Source of the DNA: Pseudomonas sp. SCB32
Lineage (GTDB): Bacteria; Pseudomonadota; Gammaproteobacteria; Pseudomonadales; Pseudomonadaceae
Length of the DNA stretch: 64,000 bases
Direction of reading: 5' to 3'
NCBI RefSeq assembly: GCF_009189165.1
Contig: NZ_CP045118.1
Location: 4,278,001 to 4,342,000 of the forward strand
Part shown: positions 35,418-45,487 of the stretch, piece after piece
Layout of the letters: each line of letters opens with the position of its first letter
How positions within the stretch are numbered: position 1 is the first letter of the stretch
Translations under genes and position numbers: made by a program
Notes under the pieces: model-generated
Told to the model about the DNA's origin: nothing
The model's input: only the letters and a program-made list of their open reading frames with translations
Database searches by the model: none

Positions 35418-36304
35418 CACTCACTGCTCCCGAGGCGGCTGCCCCAGCCCAGCTTGGTCCGGCAGACTTCGTAGTAGTTGTGGTCGATCGGGTGGATCAG
35501 GCGCAACTTCTGCGGCTTCTTGCTCACCGTGACGGTGTCGCCCGGCGCGCAGGTGAAGTGGTTCTGCCCGTCACAGGACACCTGCGGGTAGATCTGCATG
35601 TTCGGCGAGACGACGATCTTCAGCTCGCTGTTGCCGTCGACCACGATGGGGCGGCCCGACAGGGTATGCGGATACATCGGCACGACGACGATGGCGTCGA
35701 GCTTGGGATGCATGATCGGTCCGCCGGCGGACAGCGCATAGGCGGTAGAGCCGGTCGGGGTGGCGACGATCAGGCCGTCGGCCTTCTGGCTGCAGACGAA
35801 CTGGCCGTCGATGTGCAGCTCGAACTCGATCATCCGCGTGGACTTGCCGGGGTGCAGCACCACGTCGTTCAGCGCATCACCCTGGCCGATGGACTCGCCG
35901 TGGCGGCGCACCTGGGCGTCGAGCAGGAAGCGGCTTTCGACGATGTACTGGCCGCCGAGCACTTCGGCGACCTTGGTTTCCAGCTCGTCCGGGCGTATGT
36001 CGGTGAGGAAGCCCAGGCTGCCACGGTTGATCCCCAGCACCGGCACCTTGTGCCGCGCCAGGGCGCGCGCCGCGCCGAGCATGCTGCCGTCGCCGCCGAC
36101 CACGATCACCAGGTCGCAGATCTCGCCCATGATCTTCCGTGAGCAGGTCTGCAGACCGTGGCCGGGCAGCACCTCGGAGATGGTGTCCTCGAGGATCACG
36201 TGCAGGTGGCGCTCGATGAGGAAGCGCTTCAGCCGACGGATGGTTTCCAGGACCTGGGTACTGCCCAGGCGGCCGATGATGCCGATATTGCGAAAGGGTT
36301 CCAT
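35417..36304 (-). CDS. nadK: NAD kinase
   Basis: 295 residues, normal for NadK. The ATP/NAD-kinase signature VIVVGGDGSMLGAAR has the catalytic Asp72 in GGDGS (70-74), followed by GINRGSLGFL, NDVVLH and ATPTGSTAYALSAGG for NAD binding. The enzyme phosphorylates NAD to NADP. It is the first gene of an overlapping three-gene operon with a phosphoesterase and a rhomboid protease, and is divergent from a DUF1853 gene across 101 bp. Confidence 0.97.
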   Translation of the reverse strand: MEPFRNIGIIGRLGSTQVLETIRRLKRFLIERHLHVILEDTISEVLPGHGLQTCSRKIMGEICDLVIVVGGDGSMLGAARALARHKVPVLGINRGSLGFLTDIRPDELETKVAEVLGGQYIVESRFLLDAQVRRHGESIGQGDALNDVVLHPGKSTRMIEFELHIDGQFVCSQKADGLIVATPTGSTAYALSAGGPIMHPKLDAIVVVPMYPHTLSGRPIVVDGNSELKIVVSPNMQIYPQVSCDGQNHFTCAPGDTVTVSKKPQKLRLIHPIDHNYYEVCRTKLGWGSRLGSSE

Positions 36305-36405
36305 GGGACTCCGGACAGCTTTGCGGTGCGGGAATGTCGGAATTATGGGCGAAACGCCGAAGCAGCGGCAAACCGCAGCGCTGCGTGAGCGGCTAGGCTA
36401 GAGGA

Positions 36406-37350
36406 ATGAGCGCTCTCACCCCCCTGCTGAACGAACTGTTGACCGAGCTGCGCCAGCCACTGGTCCGCGATCTGGCCTGGACGCTGCTCTCCCCGCCCCT
36501 GCTGACTCCAGGCAGCCCGGCCCTGCGTCACCCGCTGGCCGCCAGCCGTTGGCTTGCCGAACCCGAGTGCCTGGCCGACTGGCTGCGAGCCCAGGAGCAC
36601 TCTCCCGCCAAGCTGCTGGAGCAACTGGACACCACGCCACACCAGCGCCTGGGCCGCTACTATGAGCGACTCTGGCAGTACGCCCTGGAACAGGCACCCG
36701 ACCTGCGCCTGCTGGCCGCCAACCTGCCCGTGCGCGACAACGGCCACACCCTTGGCGAGCTGGACCTGCTGCTGGAGGACGACGACGGCCTGCACCACCT
36801 GGAGCTGGCCATCAAGCTCTACCTGGGCCCCAGCGCGGATGGACCGAACGCCTGGCTCGGTCCCGGCGCGGAGGACCATCTCCTGCGCAAGATCGAACAC
36901 TTCTACCAGCACCAGTTGCCGCTCTCGGCGACGATCGAAGGCCTGTGCGTGGTTCGAGAATTCAGCGAGGCCACTCCCTCGGCAGGGCTCTGGCTCGGCG
37001 GTTACCTGTTCTATCCCTGGCCGACGCGCTGCCCGCCCCCTTCCGGTGCCAGCGACCACCACCTGCACGGCCGCTGGCTGCATCGCAGTGAGTGGCCGCG
37101 CTATCAGGAGGTGCATCCCGAGGGCTGGCAGGTGCTGTCACGCAAGCGCTGGCTGGCGCCGGCCGCCTGCGATGCCGATGAACGCTGGAGCGCCGCGCAG
37201 TTCACCGACTGGCTGACACAGCTGCCGGAGGACGGTTTCCCGCAGTTGCTGGTTCGCCTGGCGTTCCAGGACGGGCGCTGGCGCGAACAGGAACGACTGT
37301 TCCTGGTGGGCGACCGCTGGCCGCGAGTACACAGCGGCTATTCGCGCTGA
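36406..37350 (+). CDS. DUF1853 protein, PD-(D/E)XK-like core
   Basis: 314 residues starting MSALTPLLNELLTELR. The conserved core GELDLLLEDDDGLHHLE then LAIKLYLG (residues 117-141) has the strand-turn-strand look of a PD-(D/E)XK nuclease site (Asp120, Glu133, Lys137), though the spacing before Lys is not canonical. DUF1853 function is unknown. Its last 13 bp overlap the 3' end of the convergent deaminase-like gene (37338-37350), with no room for a terminator between them. Confidence 0.85.
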   Translation: MSALTPLLNELLTELRQPLVRDLAWTLLSPPLLTPGSPALRHPLAASRWLAEPECLADWLRAQEHSPAKLLEQLDTTPHQRLGRYYERLWQYALEQAPDLRLLAANLPVRDNGHTLGELDLLLEDDDGLHHLELAIKLYLGPSADGPNAWLGPGAEDHLLRKIEHFYQHQLPLSATIEGLCVVREFSEATPSAGLWLGGYLFYPWPTRCPPPSGASDHHLHGRWLHRSEWPRYQEVHPEGWQVLSRKRWLAPAACDADERWSAAQFTDWLTQLPEDGFPQLLVRLAFQDGRWREQERLFLVGDRWPRVHSGYSR

Positions 37351-38282
37351 GCGGCAAGCTCCTGGAGGCGTTCCTGCATCGCCCTTCGCCCCTGCAGGCC
37401 GCCAGTGTGGACGGCGACAATGCGACTGCCTCGGACGATCCGCCCGGCAGCGACCTCATCGCGCAATGCCAGCAGCAGCTTGCCGGTGTACAGCGGCTCC
37501 AGCGGCACGCCGCTCTCGGCTTCGGAGTCCAGGATGAAGCGCGCCAACTCAGGGTCGATCCGCGCGAAGCCGCCCCGGCTGGCGTCGACCAATCGGTAGC
37601 CCGATGCCTCGACTCCCGCCTCCGTCAATAGCTCGGGAACCTGTTCCTCGACGCCGTGCCCCGGCGGCACCGCCAATGCACCTACCACCGGGTGCGCTCC
37701 ATCCTCGCCCAGCACCAGGCCGGCCAGGGTGGTGCCGGTGCCGCAGGCAACCCATAGCTGCTGGTAGTCGCTCCAGCCAAGGCCCGCCAATTGGCCGCGA
37801 ATCTGCGCCACCAGCAGCGCACAGCCCTGCGCCCCCGGCAAACCGCCGCCGCCCTCACCCACCGGCAGCAGGTCGGGATATCGCTCGCGCCAGTGCTTCC
37901 AGAAATCCGCTTCATGGCGTCGGCGGTAGCCACCGTAACCCAGCCAGTGCAGTTGCATACCAAGTTGGCGCAGGTCGGCGACCGTGGGATTGTCCTGCTC
38001 TTCGCCGCGCAGCAGCCCGACGGTGCGAAAACCAAAACGGGCGCCGGCCGCCGCCAGGGCGTGGAGGTGATTGGAATGGGCACCGCCCAGGCTCATCACG
38101 CCCTCAAGACCAAGATCGGCAGCCTGTTTCAGGTAGGGGGCGAGCTTGAACCATTTATTGCCCGAAACCAGCGCGTCGACCTGGTCCAGGCGCAACAGCG
38201 CCAGCTCGATGCCGGCGCGCTCAAGCCAATCCAGGTGAACCGATTGCAGGGGTGCGACGGGGCGCCAGTCTGGGTATTGCAA
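37338..38282 (-). CDS. PLP-dependent ACC deaminase / D-cysteine desulfhydrase family enzyme
   Basis: 314 residues. The PLP lysine is in the family motif SGNKWFKLAPYL; SLGGAHSNHLHALAAAG supplies the substrate/PLP-ring contact, and CGTGTTLAGLVLG binds the phosphate. This is the fold-type II group of ACC deaminase and D-cysteine desulfhydrase; sequence alone does not fix the substrate, but D-cysteine desulfhydrase is more common in bacteria without plant signals. The 3' end overlaps DUF1853 in convergent arrangement. The coiled-coil gene ends 9 bp upstream, so they may share a transcript. Confidence 0.85.
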   Translation of the reverse strand: MQYPDWRPVAPLQSVHLDWLERAGIELALLRLDQVDALVSGNKWFKLAPYLKQAADLGLEGVMSLGGAHSNHLHALAAAGARFGFRTVGLLRGEEQDNPTVADLRQLGMQLHWLGYGGYRRRHEADFWKHWRERYPDLLPVGEGGGGLPGAQGCALLVAQIRGQLAGLGWSDYQQLWVACGTGTTLAGLVLGEDGAHPVVGALAVPPGHGVEEQVPELLTEAGVEASGYRLVDASRGGFARIDPELARFILDSEAESGVPLEPLYTGKLLLALRDEVAAGRIVRGSRIVAVHTGGLQGRRAMQERLQELAAQRE

Positions 38283-38291
38283 GGCGCCCGC

Positions 38292-39890
38292 TCAAGCCGT
38301 GGTCACGCTGCGCAGGCGGCCGGCCGTCTTGTGGCGGGCGCAGCAGTTGCTGTCACCTTCGACGAATCGTCCGGGCGTCTCCACACGGTCGATCGGCAGG
38401 GCGCAACGGTCGCCATTGGACAGCCGCCCCTCGCAGGTCGGCTGCTGGTAGTGCGCCAGCCATTGGCGGTACTGGTCCTCCGAGACGAAGCACTTGGCGG
38501 CGGCGAAGGCCATCGGGTTTTCCTGATAACGAGTGACATCCGAAAGCGACAGGGTCAGGTGGCCGGCCCCCGGGTGATAGACCACGAAGATAACCCCCTG
38601 CTCCGACAGACGCTCCAGCATCGAACTGTCCGCCGCCTGGGCCGACTGCGCGGCCAACTCCTGGCGCAGGCTCTCGACACTCTGCTGCAGCTGCTCCGCC
38701 TGCCCGGCCTGCGCGCGCAGCTGCGTGCCCTCCTGGCGAAGCTGGGCACTTTCCTGGTGTAGCTGGGCGCTTTCCTGGCGCAGCTGGGTGCTTTCCTGAC
38801 GAACCTGCTCGATGTCGCGCCGCAACTGTTCGAGCTCCTGACGCTGCCCTTCAGTCTCCTGGCGCAACGTCAGTATTTCCTGCTGAAGCTGCTGATTCTC
38901 ATACAGCAGCTGCTGGTCCAGCTCATTGCGGTAGCCCAGTTCCGCATCGCGGATGGAAACCTGCTCCCGATACTGGGCCTCCAGCGCGACGATACGGCCC
39001 TTGGCCTCGTCTTCGATCTGTTGGCGCAGCTGCTCCAGTTCGTCGCGGCCACTCGCCTCGATCTGCCGCAACTGTGCGGTCAGCTCCTCACGGCCACGCT
39101 GGAATCCACTGACCTGCCCGTCCAGTTCCTGGCGCAGGCCGGCATTGATCTCTTCCTCGCGCTTGAGCCCGTCGCGCAGCGCCGTGGCTTCGGCCTGCAA
39201 CACCTTGACCTGCTCCTGCGCATCGAGCTTCAGGCGACTGAGTTCCTGTTCGTGCCGCAGGCTAATCTGCGACAGGCGGGTTTCGTGCTGGTCGAGCAGC
39301 TCGGCGGTCTTCTGCTGGTGCTCCTGGAGCATCTCCCGCGCCAGCTTCTCGGCCGTTTCGCGGGACTCTTCCTCGGAGGGTGCATACCATTGGTGCTCGG
39401 CCGCCATCTGCAGGCGCTCGGGCTCGACGGCCACCGGTTCCTCTTCCACCAGCAGGCCGAGGTTGTTGCGCTTGGCCGCGGCGCGCAGCTGAGTCAGAGG
39501 GGTGTTGTCGCCTTCAAGATCCGGGTCCCAAAGGTGCATCTGGTGCCAGGACACCGGGCACTGGCTGCGAGAGGCCAGGCGGATCGGCCCGGCGCCCAGG
39601 TCCGGACCACGGCCGGCGCGCTCGGACAGGTTGCGCAGGGGCAGGTTCCAGCCGCGATCGGCCTCGCCCTTCTCGTCGAAGTCCAGGTAGAAGAACACCG
39701 CCGCCTTGATCATCAGGCGCGGATTGATCAGCACATAGGCCAGCCGCACCTGCTGCTCGGCGAGATCCGGCATCTGCACGACGTTGTCGAGCAGCGCCTC
39801 GAATTCGGGGTAGAGCATTTCCTTGCAAACGCCACGGTCATTGAAGAAGACCACGGCTTCCACCATCTGAGGCTTCTTCTGCATGCTCAT
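38292..39890 (-). CDS. long coiled-coil protein with C-terminal Cys cluster
   Basis: 532 residues from ATG 39890 (AGAGG ribosome site 7 bases upstream; the frame upstream of it is not coding). An N-terminal domain (about 1-170, MSMQKKPQMVEAVVFFND) precedes a coiled coil of roughly 250 residues rich in Gln, Glu and Leu, including tandem heptads encoded by a 21-bp repeat. The C-terminal 95 residues are globular with Cys/His spacing (TCEGRLSNGDRCALP, then NCCARHK) suggestive of a zinc site. I do not recognise the function; a structural or chromosome-associated role is possible. It resembles PA3091 by position. Confidence 0.8.
   Translation of the reverse strand: MSMQKKPQMVEAVVFFNDRGVCKEMLYPEFEALLDNVVQMPDLAEQQVRLAYVLINPRLMIKAAVFFYLDFDEKGEADRGWNLPLRNLSERAGRGPDLGAGPIRLASRSQCPVSWHQMHLWDPDLEGDNTPLTQLRAAAKRNNLGLLVEEEPVAVEPERLQMAAEHQWYAPSEEESRETAEKLAREMLQEHQQKTAELLDQHETRLSQISLRHEQELSRLKLDAQEQVKVLQAEATALRDGLKREEEINAGLRQELDGQVSGFQRGREELTAQLRQIEASGRDELEQLRQQIEDEAKGRIVALEAQYREQVSIRDAELGYRNELDQQLLYENQQLQQEILTLRQETEGQRQELEQLRRDIEQVRQESTQLRQESAQLHQESAQLRQEGTQLRAQAGQAEQLQQSVESLRQELAAQSAQAADSSMLERLSEQGVIFVVYHPGAGHLTLSLSDVTRYQENPMAFAAAKCFVSEDQYRQWLAHYQQPTCEGRLSNGDRCALPIDRVETPGRFVEGDSNCCARHKTAGRLRSVTTA
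38729..38812 (-). repeat. 21-bp tandem repeat encoding heptads
   Basis: Four successive 21-bp units (38729-38749, 38750-38770, 38771-38791, 38792-38812) differ by a few bases each and encode the heptad (L)RQESAQ within the coiled coil. This is a site of likely length variation between strains by slippage. Confidence 0.7.
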
Positions 39891-40096
39891 CGATTGACCT
39901 CTGGGCCTGTGCGGGAGGAAGTCTGGGAAATGATGCCGTAGGAAAGTGGCACCCTGATGGCAGGAATGCCCTGACATTCGGACCAGTCTAGGGGAAATAA
40001 TGTCGCAGGCAATGTGACTGGGTTCGCAGCCGACCTGCCGGTCAGGTTAACCGGTTGAGCGGAGAGATAAATCTGTGATGCAGTTTGGCATTCAGC

Positions 40097-40134
40097 AAAA
40101 AACGCAGGCCCCGGGAGAACTTTCCGGGACCTGC
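40097..40134 (-). terminator. intrinsic terminator of fadH
   Basis: GCAGGCCCCGG (40104-40114) pairs with CCGGGACCTGC (40124-40134) with one G-T-type mismatch; the A-rich run 40097-40102 gives the T run after the stem on the minus strand. It lies 18 bp past the fadH stop. Confidence 0.8.
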
Positions 40135-40151
40135 TTTCCAGATCTTGCGAA

Positions 40152-42275
<2,124 letters not shown>

Positions 42276-42402
42276 CTAAGGAGCCACCCCGCCCCACTCA
42301 ATGATCAAAAGTAACAACTTACTGATCGAAGATGACACGGCGACTTGGCAACGAACGACCTAACCCCTACCCTGTGGAGCATCTACCGAGTACTCGTTCC
42401 CC

Positions 42403-43521
42403 ATGCGCAAGCTGATCTTCCTCATCCTGGTTATCCTGTTTGCCGGCTATGCCGGCTGGGCGGAGCGTCGCCCGGTGGGCCACTACCTCTCCGACCTGCG
42501 CAGCCAGGTCGCGCTCAACCAGGGCGAACCCTCCGAGCGCGGCAACCTGCTGGGTGTACAACCGGAGCTCTTCACCCAGGACTACCAGAGCGTCGAGCGA
42601 CTACGCCTGAAATTCCACGCCTACCTGGCCAAGGCCCGCGACGAAGGGCTGATCAATGCCCGCACCGTGGTGGTCTTCCCCGAACACATCGGCACCTGGC
42701 TGGTAGCCGCTGGCGAGAAGCCCGAGGTCTACCAGACCGAACACCTGGCCGAAGCCATGGAGTGGATGGTCGCCAGCAACCCGCTGAAAGTGGCACGCGG
42801 CTGGCTCGGCGCCAAGAGTGAGGACCGCATGGCCGACGCCCTGTTCCGCATGAAGGCGGTGGACATGGCCCACGACTATCAAATGCTCTTCGGCGGTCTG
42901 GCCAGGGAGTTCGGCGTGACCATAGTCGCCGGCTCCATCGTGCTGCCCAATCCGCAGATCGTCGAGGGCCAGATCCGCACCGGCAATGGCCGCCTCTACA
43001 ACGTCAGCCAGGTCTTTGGCAGCAACGGCCTGCCGCTGGGCGAGCCGCAGCGCAAGCTGTTCCCCATCGACGAGGAGAAAGGCTTCACCCGCGGCAGCGA
43101 TGCCAACGATCTTCAGGTCCTGCAGACCCCGGCTGGACGTCTGGGCGTACTGATCTGCGCCGACAGCTGGTATCCCGCCGGCTACACCGCGCTGGCGGCG
43201 AACAAGCCTGACTTCATCGCGGTGCCGGCGTTCCTCACGGGCAATGGCAACTGGAGCAAGCCGTGGAAGGGCTACAACGGCGCCCCCACACCCACCGATG
43301 TCACCCTCAAGCCCGGCCAACTGACCGAGGGCGAAGCCTGGGAGCGCCTGGCGCTGGCCGGACGCATTAGCGAAAGCGGCGCCCATGCCGGCATCACCGT
43401 GTTCCTCCGCGGCCACCTCTGGGACCTGGGCAGCGACGGCCGCAGCCTGGTGGTCAGCGGCGACAGCCATACCCTGGCGCCCGAAGGCCCCGGCGCGCGC
43501 CTGATCAATCTCTGGCTATGA
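42403..43521 (+). CDS. exported carbon-nitrogen hydrolase (nitrilase superfamily)
   Basis: 372 residues with an N-terminal hydrophobic segment (MRKLIFLILVILFAGYAGW) that anchors or exports it. The Glu-Lys-Cys triad of the nitrilase superfamily is complete: Glu94 in VFPEH, Lys218 in PQRKLFP, and Cys252 in ICADSWYP. The enzyme should hydrolyse an amide or nitrile bond outside the cytoplasm; the substrate is unknown. It overlaps the downstream AraC regulator by 4 bp (ATGA), so the regulator may control or report on its pathway. Confidence 0.88.
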   Translation: MRKLIFLILVILFAGYAGWAERRPVGHYLSDLRSQVALNQGEPSERGNLLGVQPELFTQDYQSVERLRLKFHAYLAKARDEGLINARTVVVFPEHIGTWLVAAGEKPEVYQTEHLAEAMEWMVASNPLKVARGWLGAKSEDRMADALFRMKAVDMAHDYQMLFGGLAREFGVTIVAGSIVLPNPQIVEGQIRTGNGRLYNVSQVFGSNGLPLGEPQRKLFPIDEEKGFTRGSDANDLQVLQTPAGRLGVLICADSWYPAGYTALAANKPDFIAVPAFLTGNGNWSKPWKGYNGAPTPTDVTLKPGQLTEGEAWERLALAGRISESGAHAGITVFLRGHLWDLGSDGRSLVVSGDSHTLAPEGPGARLINLWL

Positions 43522-44555
43522 CCCGCCCAACCATGCGTCTGGGCGACCTGTCGGTGGGCTTCGTACACAGCCTCGCCGACGCCCTGGCGGAAAGCGGCGT
43601 CGCCCCGCAGCCGCTGCTGGAGCAATACGGCCTGGATAACGCGCGCCTCGGTGAACCCGGCGCACGCCTGTCGATCCCCCGCTACATGCGCCTGGGCCAC
43701 GCCGCCATCCAGCAGAGCGGCGACCCCGCCCTGGGCCTGCGCATGGGCCAGTTGAGCCGACCGGGCCAGAGCGGCCTTGCCGGTGTCACCGCCGCGCAGG
43801 CACCCAACCTGCGCGCCGCAGCCCGCGCGCTGATCCGCTTCGAGCCGCTCTACGCGCAGAACTATCGAGGCCAGAGCAGCTTCATCGAGGACGCCAGCGG
43901 TGCCTGGCTGCGCTTTTACTCCATCAGCCCGTACAACGCCTACAACCGCTTCGTGGTGGACTCGGTGCTGGCTGGCTGGGTGAGCATGCTCGGCAGCATC
44001 GGCGCGCAACCGTTGCGACCGGAGAAGATCGAGATCGAGTATCCGGCGCCCACCTGGGCGTCGCGCTTCGAGGAAATGCTGGGCTGCCCGGTGGAGTTCG
44101 GCGCGGAGCACAACCAATTGCGCCTGGATCAGGCAGCGCTTGCGCGCAGCAACCCGGACCACTGTCCGAGCACCTGGCGGCAATTGCTGGAAATCTGCGA
44201 GAAGGAACTTGAGCAGTTGACCCGCACCCGCAGCCTGCGCGAACGCGTCGCCCAGCTGCTGGGCCCGATGCTCAACGGTCGCGAACCGGACCTGGAGGAA
44301 GTCGCCGCACGCCTGAAACTGCCGACCTGGACATTGCGCCGCAAACTGGCCGAAGAAGGCACGCAGTTCCGCAGCATCCTCAACGACACCCGCCGCGACC
44401 TGGCGATGATCTACATCCGCGACACGGACCTCGCCTTCGGCGAAATCGCTTACCTGCTCGGCTTCGCCTCGGCCGAGGCATTCCAGCGCGCTTTCAAGCG
44501 CTGGAGCGGGCAGACCCCGGGCGAATTCCGCCGCGCCCAGCGCCACAGCGCCTGA
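43518..44555 (+). CDS. AraC-family transcriptional regulator (arabinose-binding-domain type)
   Basis: 345 residues. The N-terminal ligand-binding region (about 15-205, SVGFVHSLADALAESGVAP and onward) is the type found in OruR/ArgR-like AraC regulators of Pseudomonas. The C-terminal AraC HTH pair is at about 255-340: DLEEVAARLKLPTWTLRRKL and DLAFGEIAYLLGFASAEAFQ, then RAFKRWSGQTPGEFR. It is translationally coupled to the nitrilase-family gene. Its stop codon directly abuts the stop of a convergent 28-codon ORF. Confidence 0.92.
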   Translation: MTRPTMRLGDLSVGFVHSLADALAESGVAPQPLLEQYGLDNARLGEPGARLSIPRYMRLGHAAIQQSGDPALGLRMGQLSRPGQSGLAGVTAAQAPNLRAAARALIRFEPLYAQNYRGQSSFIEDASGAWLRFYSISPYNAYNRFVVDSVLAGWVSMLGSIGAQPLRPEKIEIEYPAPTWASRFEEMLGCPVEFGAEHNQLRLDQAALARSNPDHCPSTWRQLLEICEKELEQLTRTRSLRERVAQLLGPMLNGREPDLEEVAARLKLPTWTLRRKLAEEGTQFRSILNDTRRDLAMIYIRDTDLAFGEIAYLLGFASAEAFQRAFKRWSGQTPGEFRRAQRHSA

Positions 44556-44642
44556 TCACATCTCCGTGGCGTCATCGGCGCACTCCGGCGCATCGTCCTG
44601 CTCAGCGTGCAGTTCCAGCAGTTCTTCCTTATAGTCGTCCAT
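44556..44642 (-). CDS. unrecognised 28-residue acidic small protein
   Basis: Minus-strand ATG at 44642 opens 28 codons reading MDDYKEELLELHAEQDD then APECADDATEM, ending in TGA (44556-44558). AGGAGA lies seven bases upstream, a strong ribosome site, and the codons follow Pseudomonas preference. It has 12 Asp/Glu residues, a single Cys, and a predicted N-terminal amphipathic helix. It is convergent with the AraC gene, ending one base from that gene's stop, and lies upstream of the tRNA-operon terminator. The product class is unknown; the ORF is too short for default gene calling. Confidence 0.5.
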   Translation of the reverse strand: MDDYKEELLELHAEQDDAPECADDATEM

Positions 44643-44777
44643 TGGCTGTCTCCTGACCGTTCGATCCGGTTTTAGTAAAAGGCGCAGGATAAACCTAGAG
44701 GCAGGAGGTGACCGAGCTGTGACAGGACCTTACAGAAACGGGAATGGGAGGAAGGGAGTTTTCCGAGGCACAACGAA

Positions 44778-44809
44778 AAAACCCTCAGGTATTGCTACCT
44801 GAGGGTTTT
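44778..44809 (-). terminator. intrinsic terminator of the tRNA operon
   Basis: AAAACCCTCAGGTA (44778-44791) and TACCTGAGGGTTTT (44796-44809) are perfect 14-bp arms around TTGC, just past the second tRNA-Asp on the minus strand, with T runs on both strands. Confidence 0.9.
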
Positions 44810-44815
44810 CGAATA

Positions 44816-44892
44816 TGGCGCAGCGGACGGGACTCGAACCCGCGACCCCCGGCGTGACAGGCCGGTATTCTAACCGACTGAACTACCGCTGC
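44816..44892 (-). tRNA. tRNA-Asp (GTC), distal copy
   Basis: 77 nt including an encoded CCA. Acceptor stem GCAGCGG/CCGCTGC with discriminator G, anticodon GTC in CCTGTCACGC, T arm with GGTTCGAGTCC. Identical to the copy at 44990-45066. It is the last tRNA of a minus-strand Val-Asp-Asp operon. Confidence 0.97.
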
Positions 44893-44989
44893 GTGTCGGT
44901 TGGACTTGCGTCCGGTAAAGCAACCTCCTTGTGCCTGGAGCTATTCGCTCTACAAGCTGGTTCGGGGTAGGAACCAAGGAGGGGGAAAA

Positions 44990-45066
44990 TGGCGCAGCGG
45001 ACGGGACTCGAACCCGCGACCCCCGGCGTGACAGGCCGGTATTCTAACCGACTGAACTACCGCTGC
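44990..45066 (-). tRNA. tRNA-Asp (GTC), proximal copy
   Basis: 77 nt including CCA, identical over its length to the distal copy; anticodon GTC. It is separated from the distal copy by 97 bp and from tRNA-Val by 16 bp. Confidence 0.97.
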
Positions 45067-45082
45067 GCGTAACTTGCGAGAG

Positions 45083-45158
45083 TGGTGGGTGATGACGGGA
45101 TCGAACCGCCGACCCTCTGCTTGTAAGGCAGATGCTCTCCCAGCTGAGCTAATCACCC
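45083..45158 (-). tRNA. tRNA-Val (TAC)
   Basis: 76 nt including CCA. Acceptor GGGTGAT/ATCACCC with discriminator A, D loop AGCTCAGCTGGGAGAGC, anticodon TAC in CCTTACAAG, T arm GGTTCGATCCC. First tRNA of the operon. Confidence 0.97.
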
Positions 45159-45178
45159 TTCGTCTCGAAGTGGGGCGC

Positions 45179-45206
45179 ATTCTACAGTCGGCAGATCCTA
45201 AGTCAA
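45179..45206 (-). promoter_or_regulatory. promoter of the Val-Asp-Asp tRNA operon
   Basis: On the minus strand TTGACT (complement of 45201-45206) and TAGAAT (complement of 45179-45184) are spaced 16 bp, followed by a GC-rich discriminator GCGCCCC as expected of stable-RNA promoters under stringent control. The spacer 45159-45507 holds this promoter, an AT-rich upstream region, a REP pair and the SDR terminator, with no gene seen. Confidence 0.75.
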
Positions 45207-45363
45207 TGCCCTGATTGAAATTTTTTTCATTTTCCTCGAAAAAAGTTCGGCGCGCTGTCAGCGACCTCAGGTTCACGAGCTAGATCGCTTCAGGGAGACT
45301 CTGTTTTCGCAGGAGCGGATCTTGCCCGCGAAACTCTCCTTGCAGCGAAGCATGGTGCCAACC

Positions 45364-45411
45364 TGTAGGAGCGGGCCATGCGCGCGATCGCGGGCATGGC
45401 CCGCTCCTACA
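45364..45411. repeat. perfect REP pair near the tRNA operon
   Basis: TGTAGGAGCGGGCCATGC (45364-45381) and its exact reverse complement (45394-45411) are 18-bp arms around a 12-bp GC-rich loop containing GCGATCGC. A further partial REP half (AGGAGCGGATCTTGCCCGCG) lies at 45311-45330. Together they occupy much of the junction where PAO1 has the xcp cluster. Confidence 0.85.
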
Positions 45412-45462
45412 ACTGAGCTTCGGCGCTCGCGAGCTGCCAAACGCCCGAAGCGGCCGGAAAAG

Positions 45463-45487
45463 AAAAAGGGCGGCCCTCAGGCCGCCC
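45463..45487 (-). terminator. intrinsic terminator of the purF-metZ-SDR operon
   Basis: GGGCGGCC (45468-45475) pairs with GGCCGCCC (45480-45487) around CTCA; the A5 at 45463-45467 becomes the T run on the minus strand, 20 bp past the SDR stop. Confidence 0.88.

Noticed and set aside
44816..45158. tRNA operon as an integration site for a mobile element
   Set aside because: No integrase, no partial tRNA duplicate and no direct repeats of the tRNA 3' end flank the region; the two tRNA-Asp copies are intact operon members.
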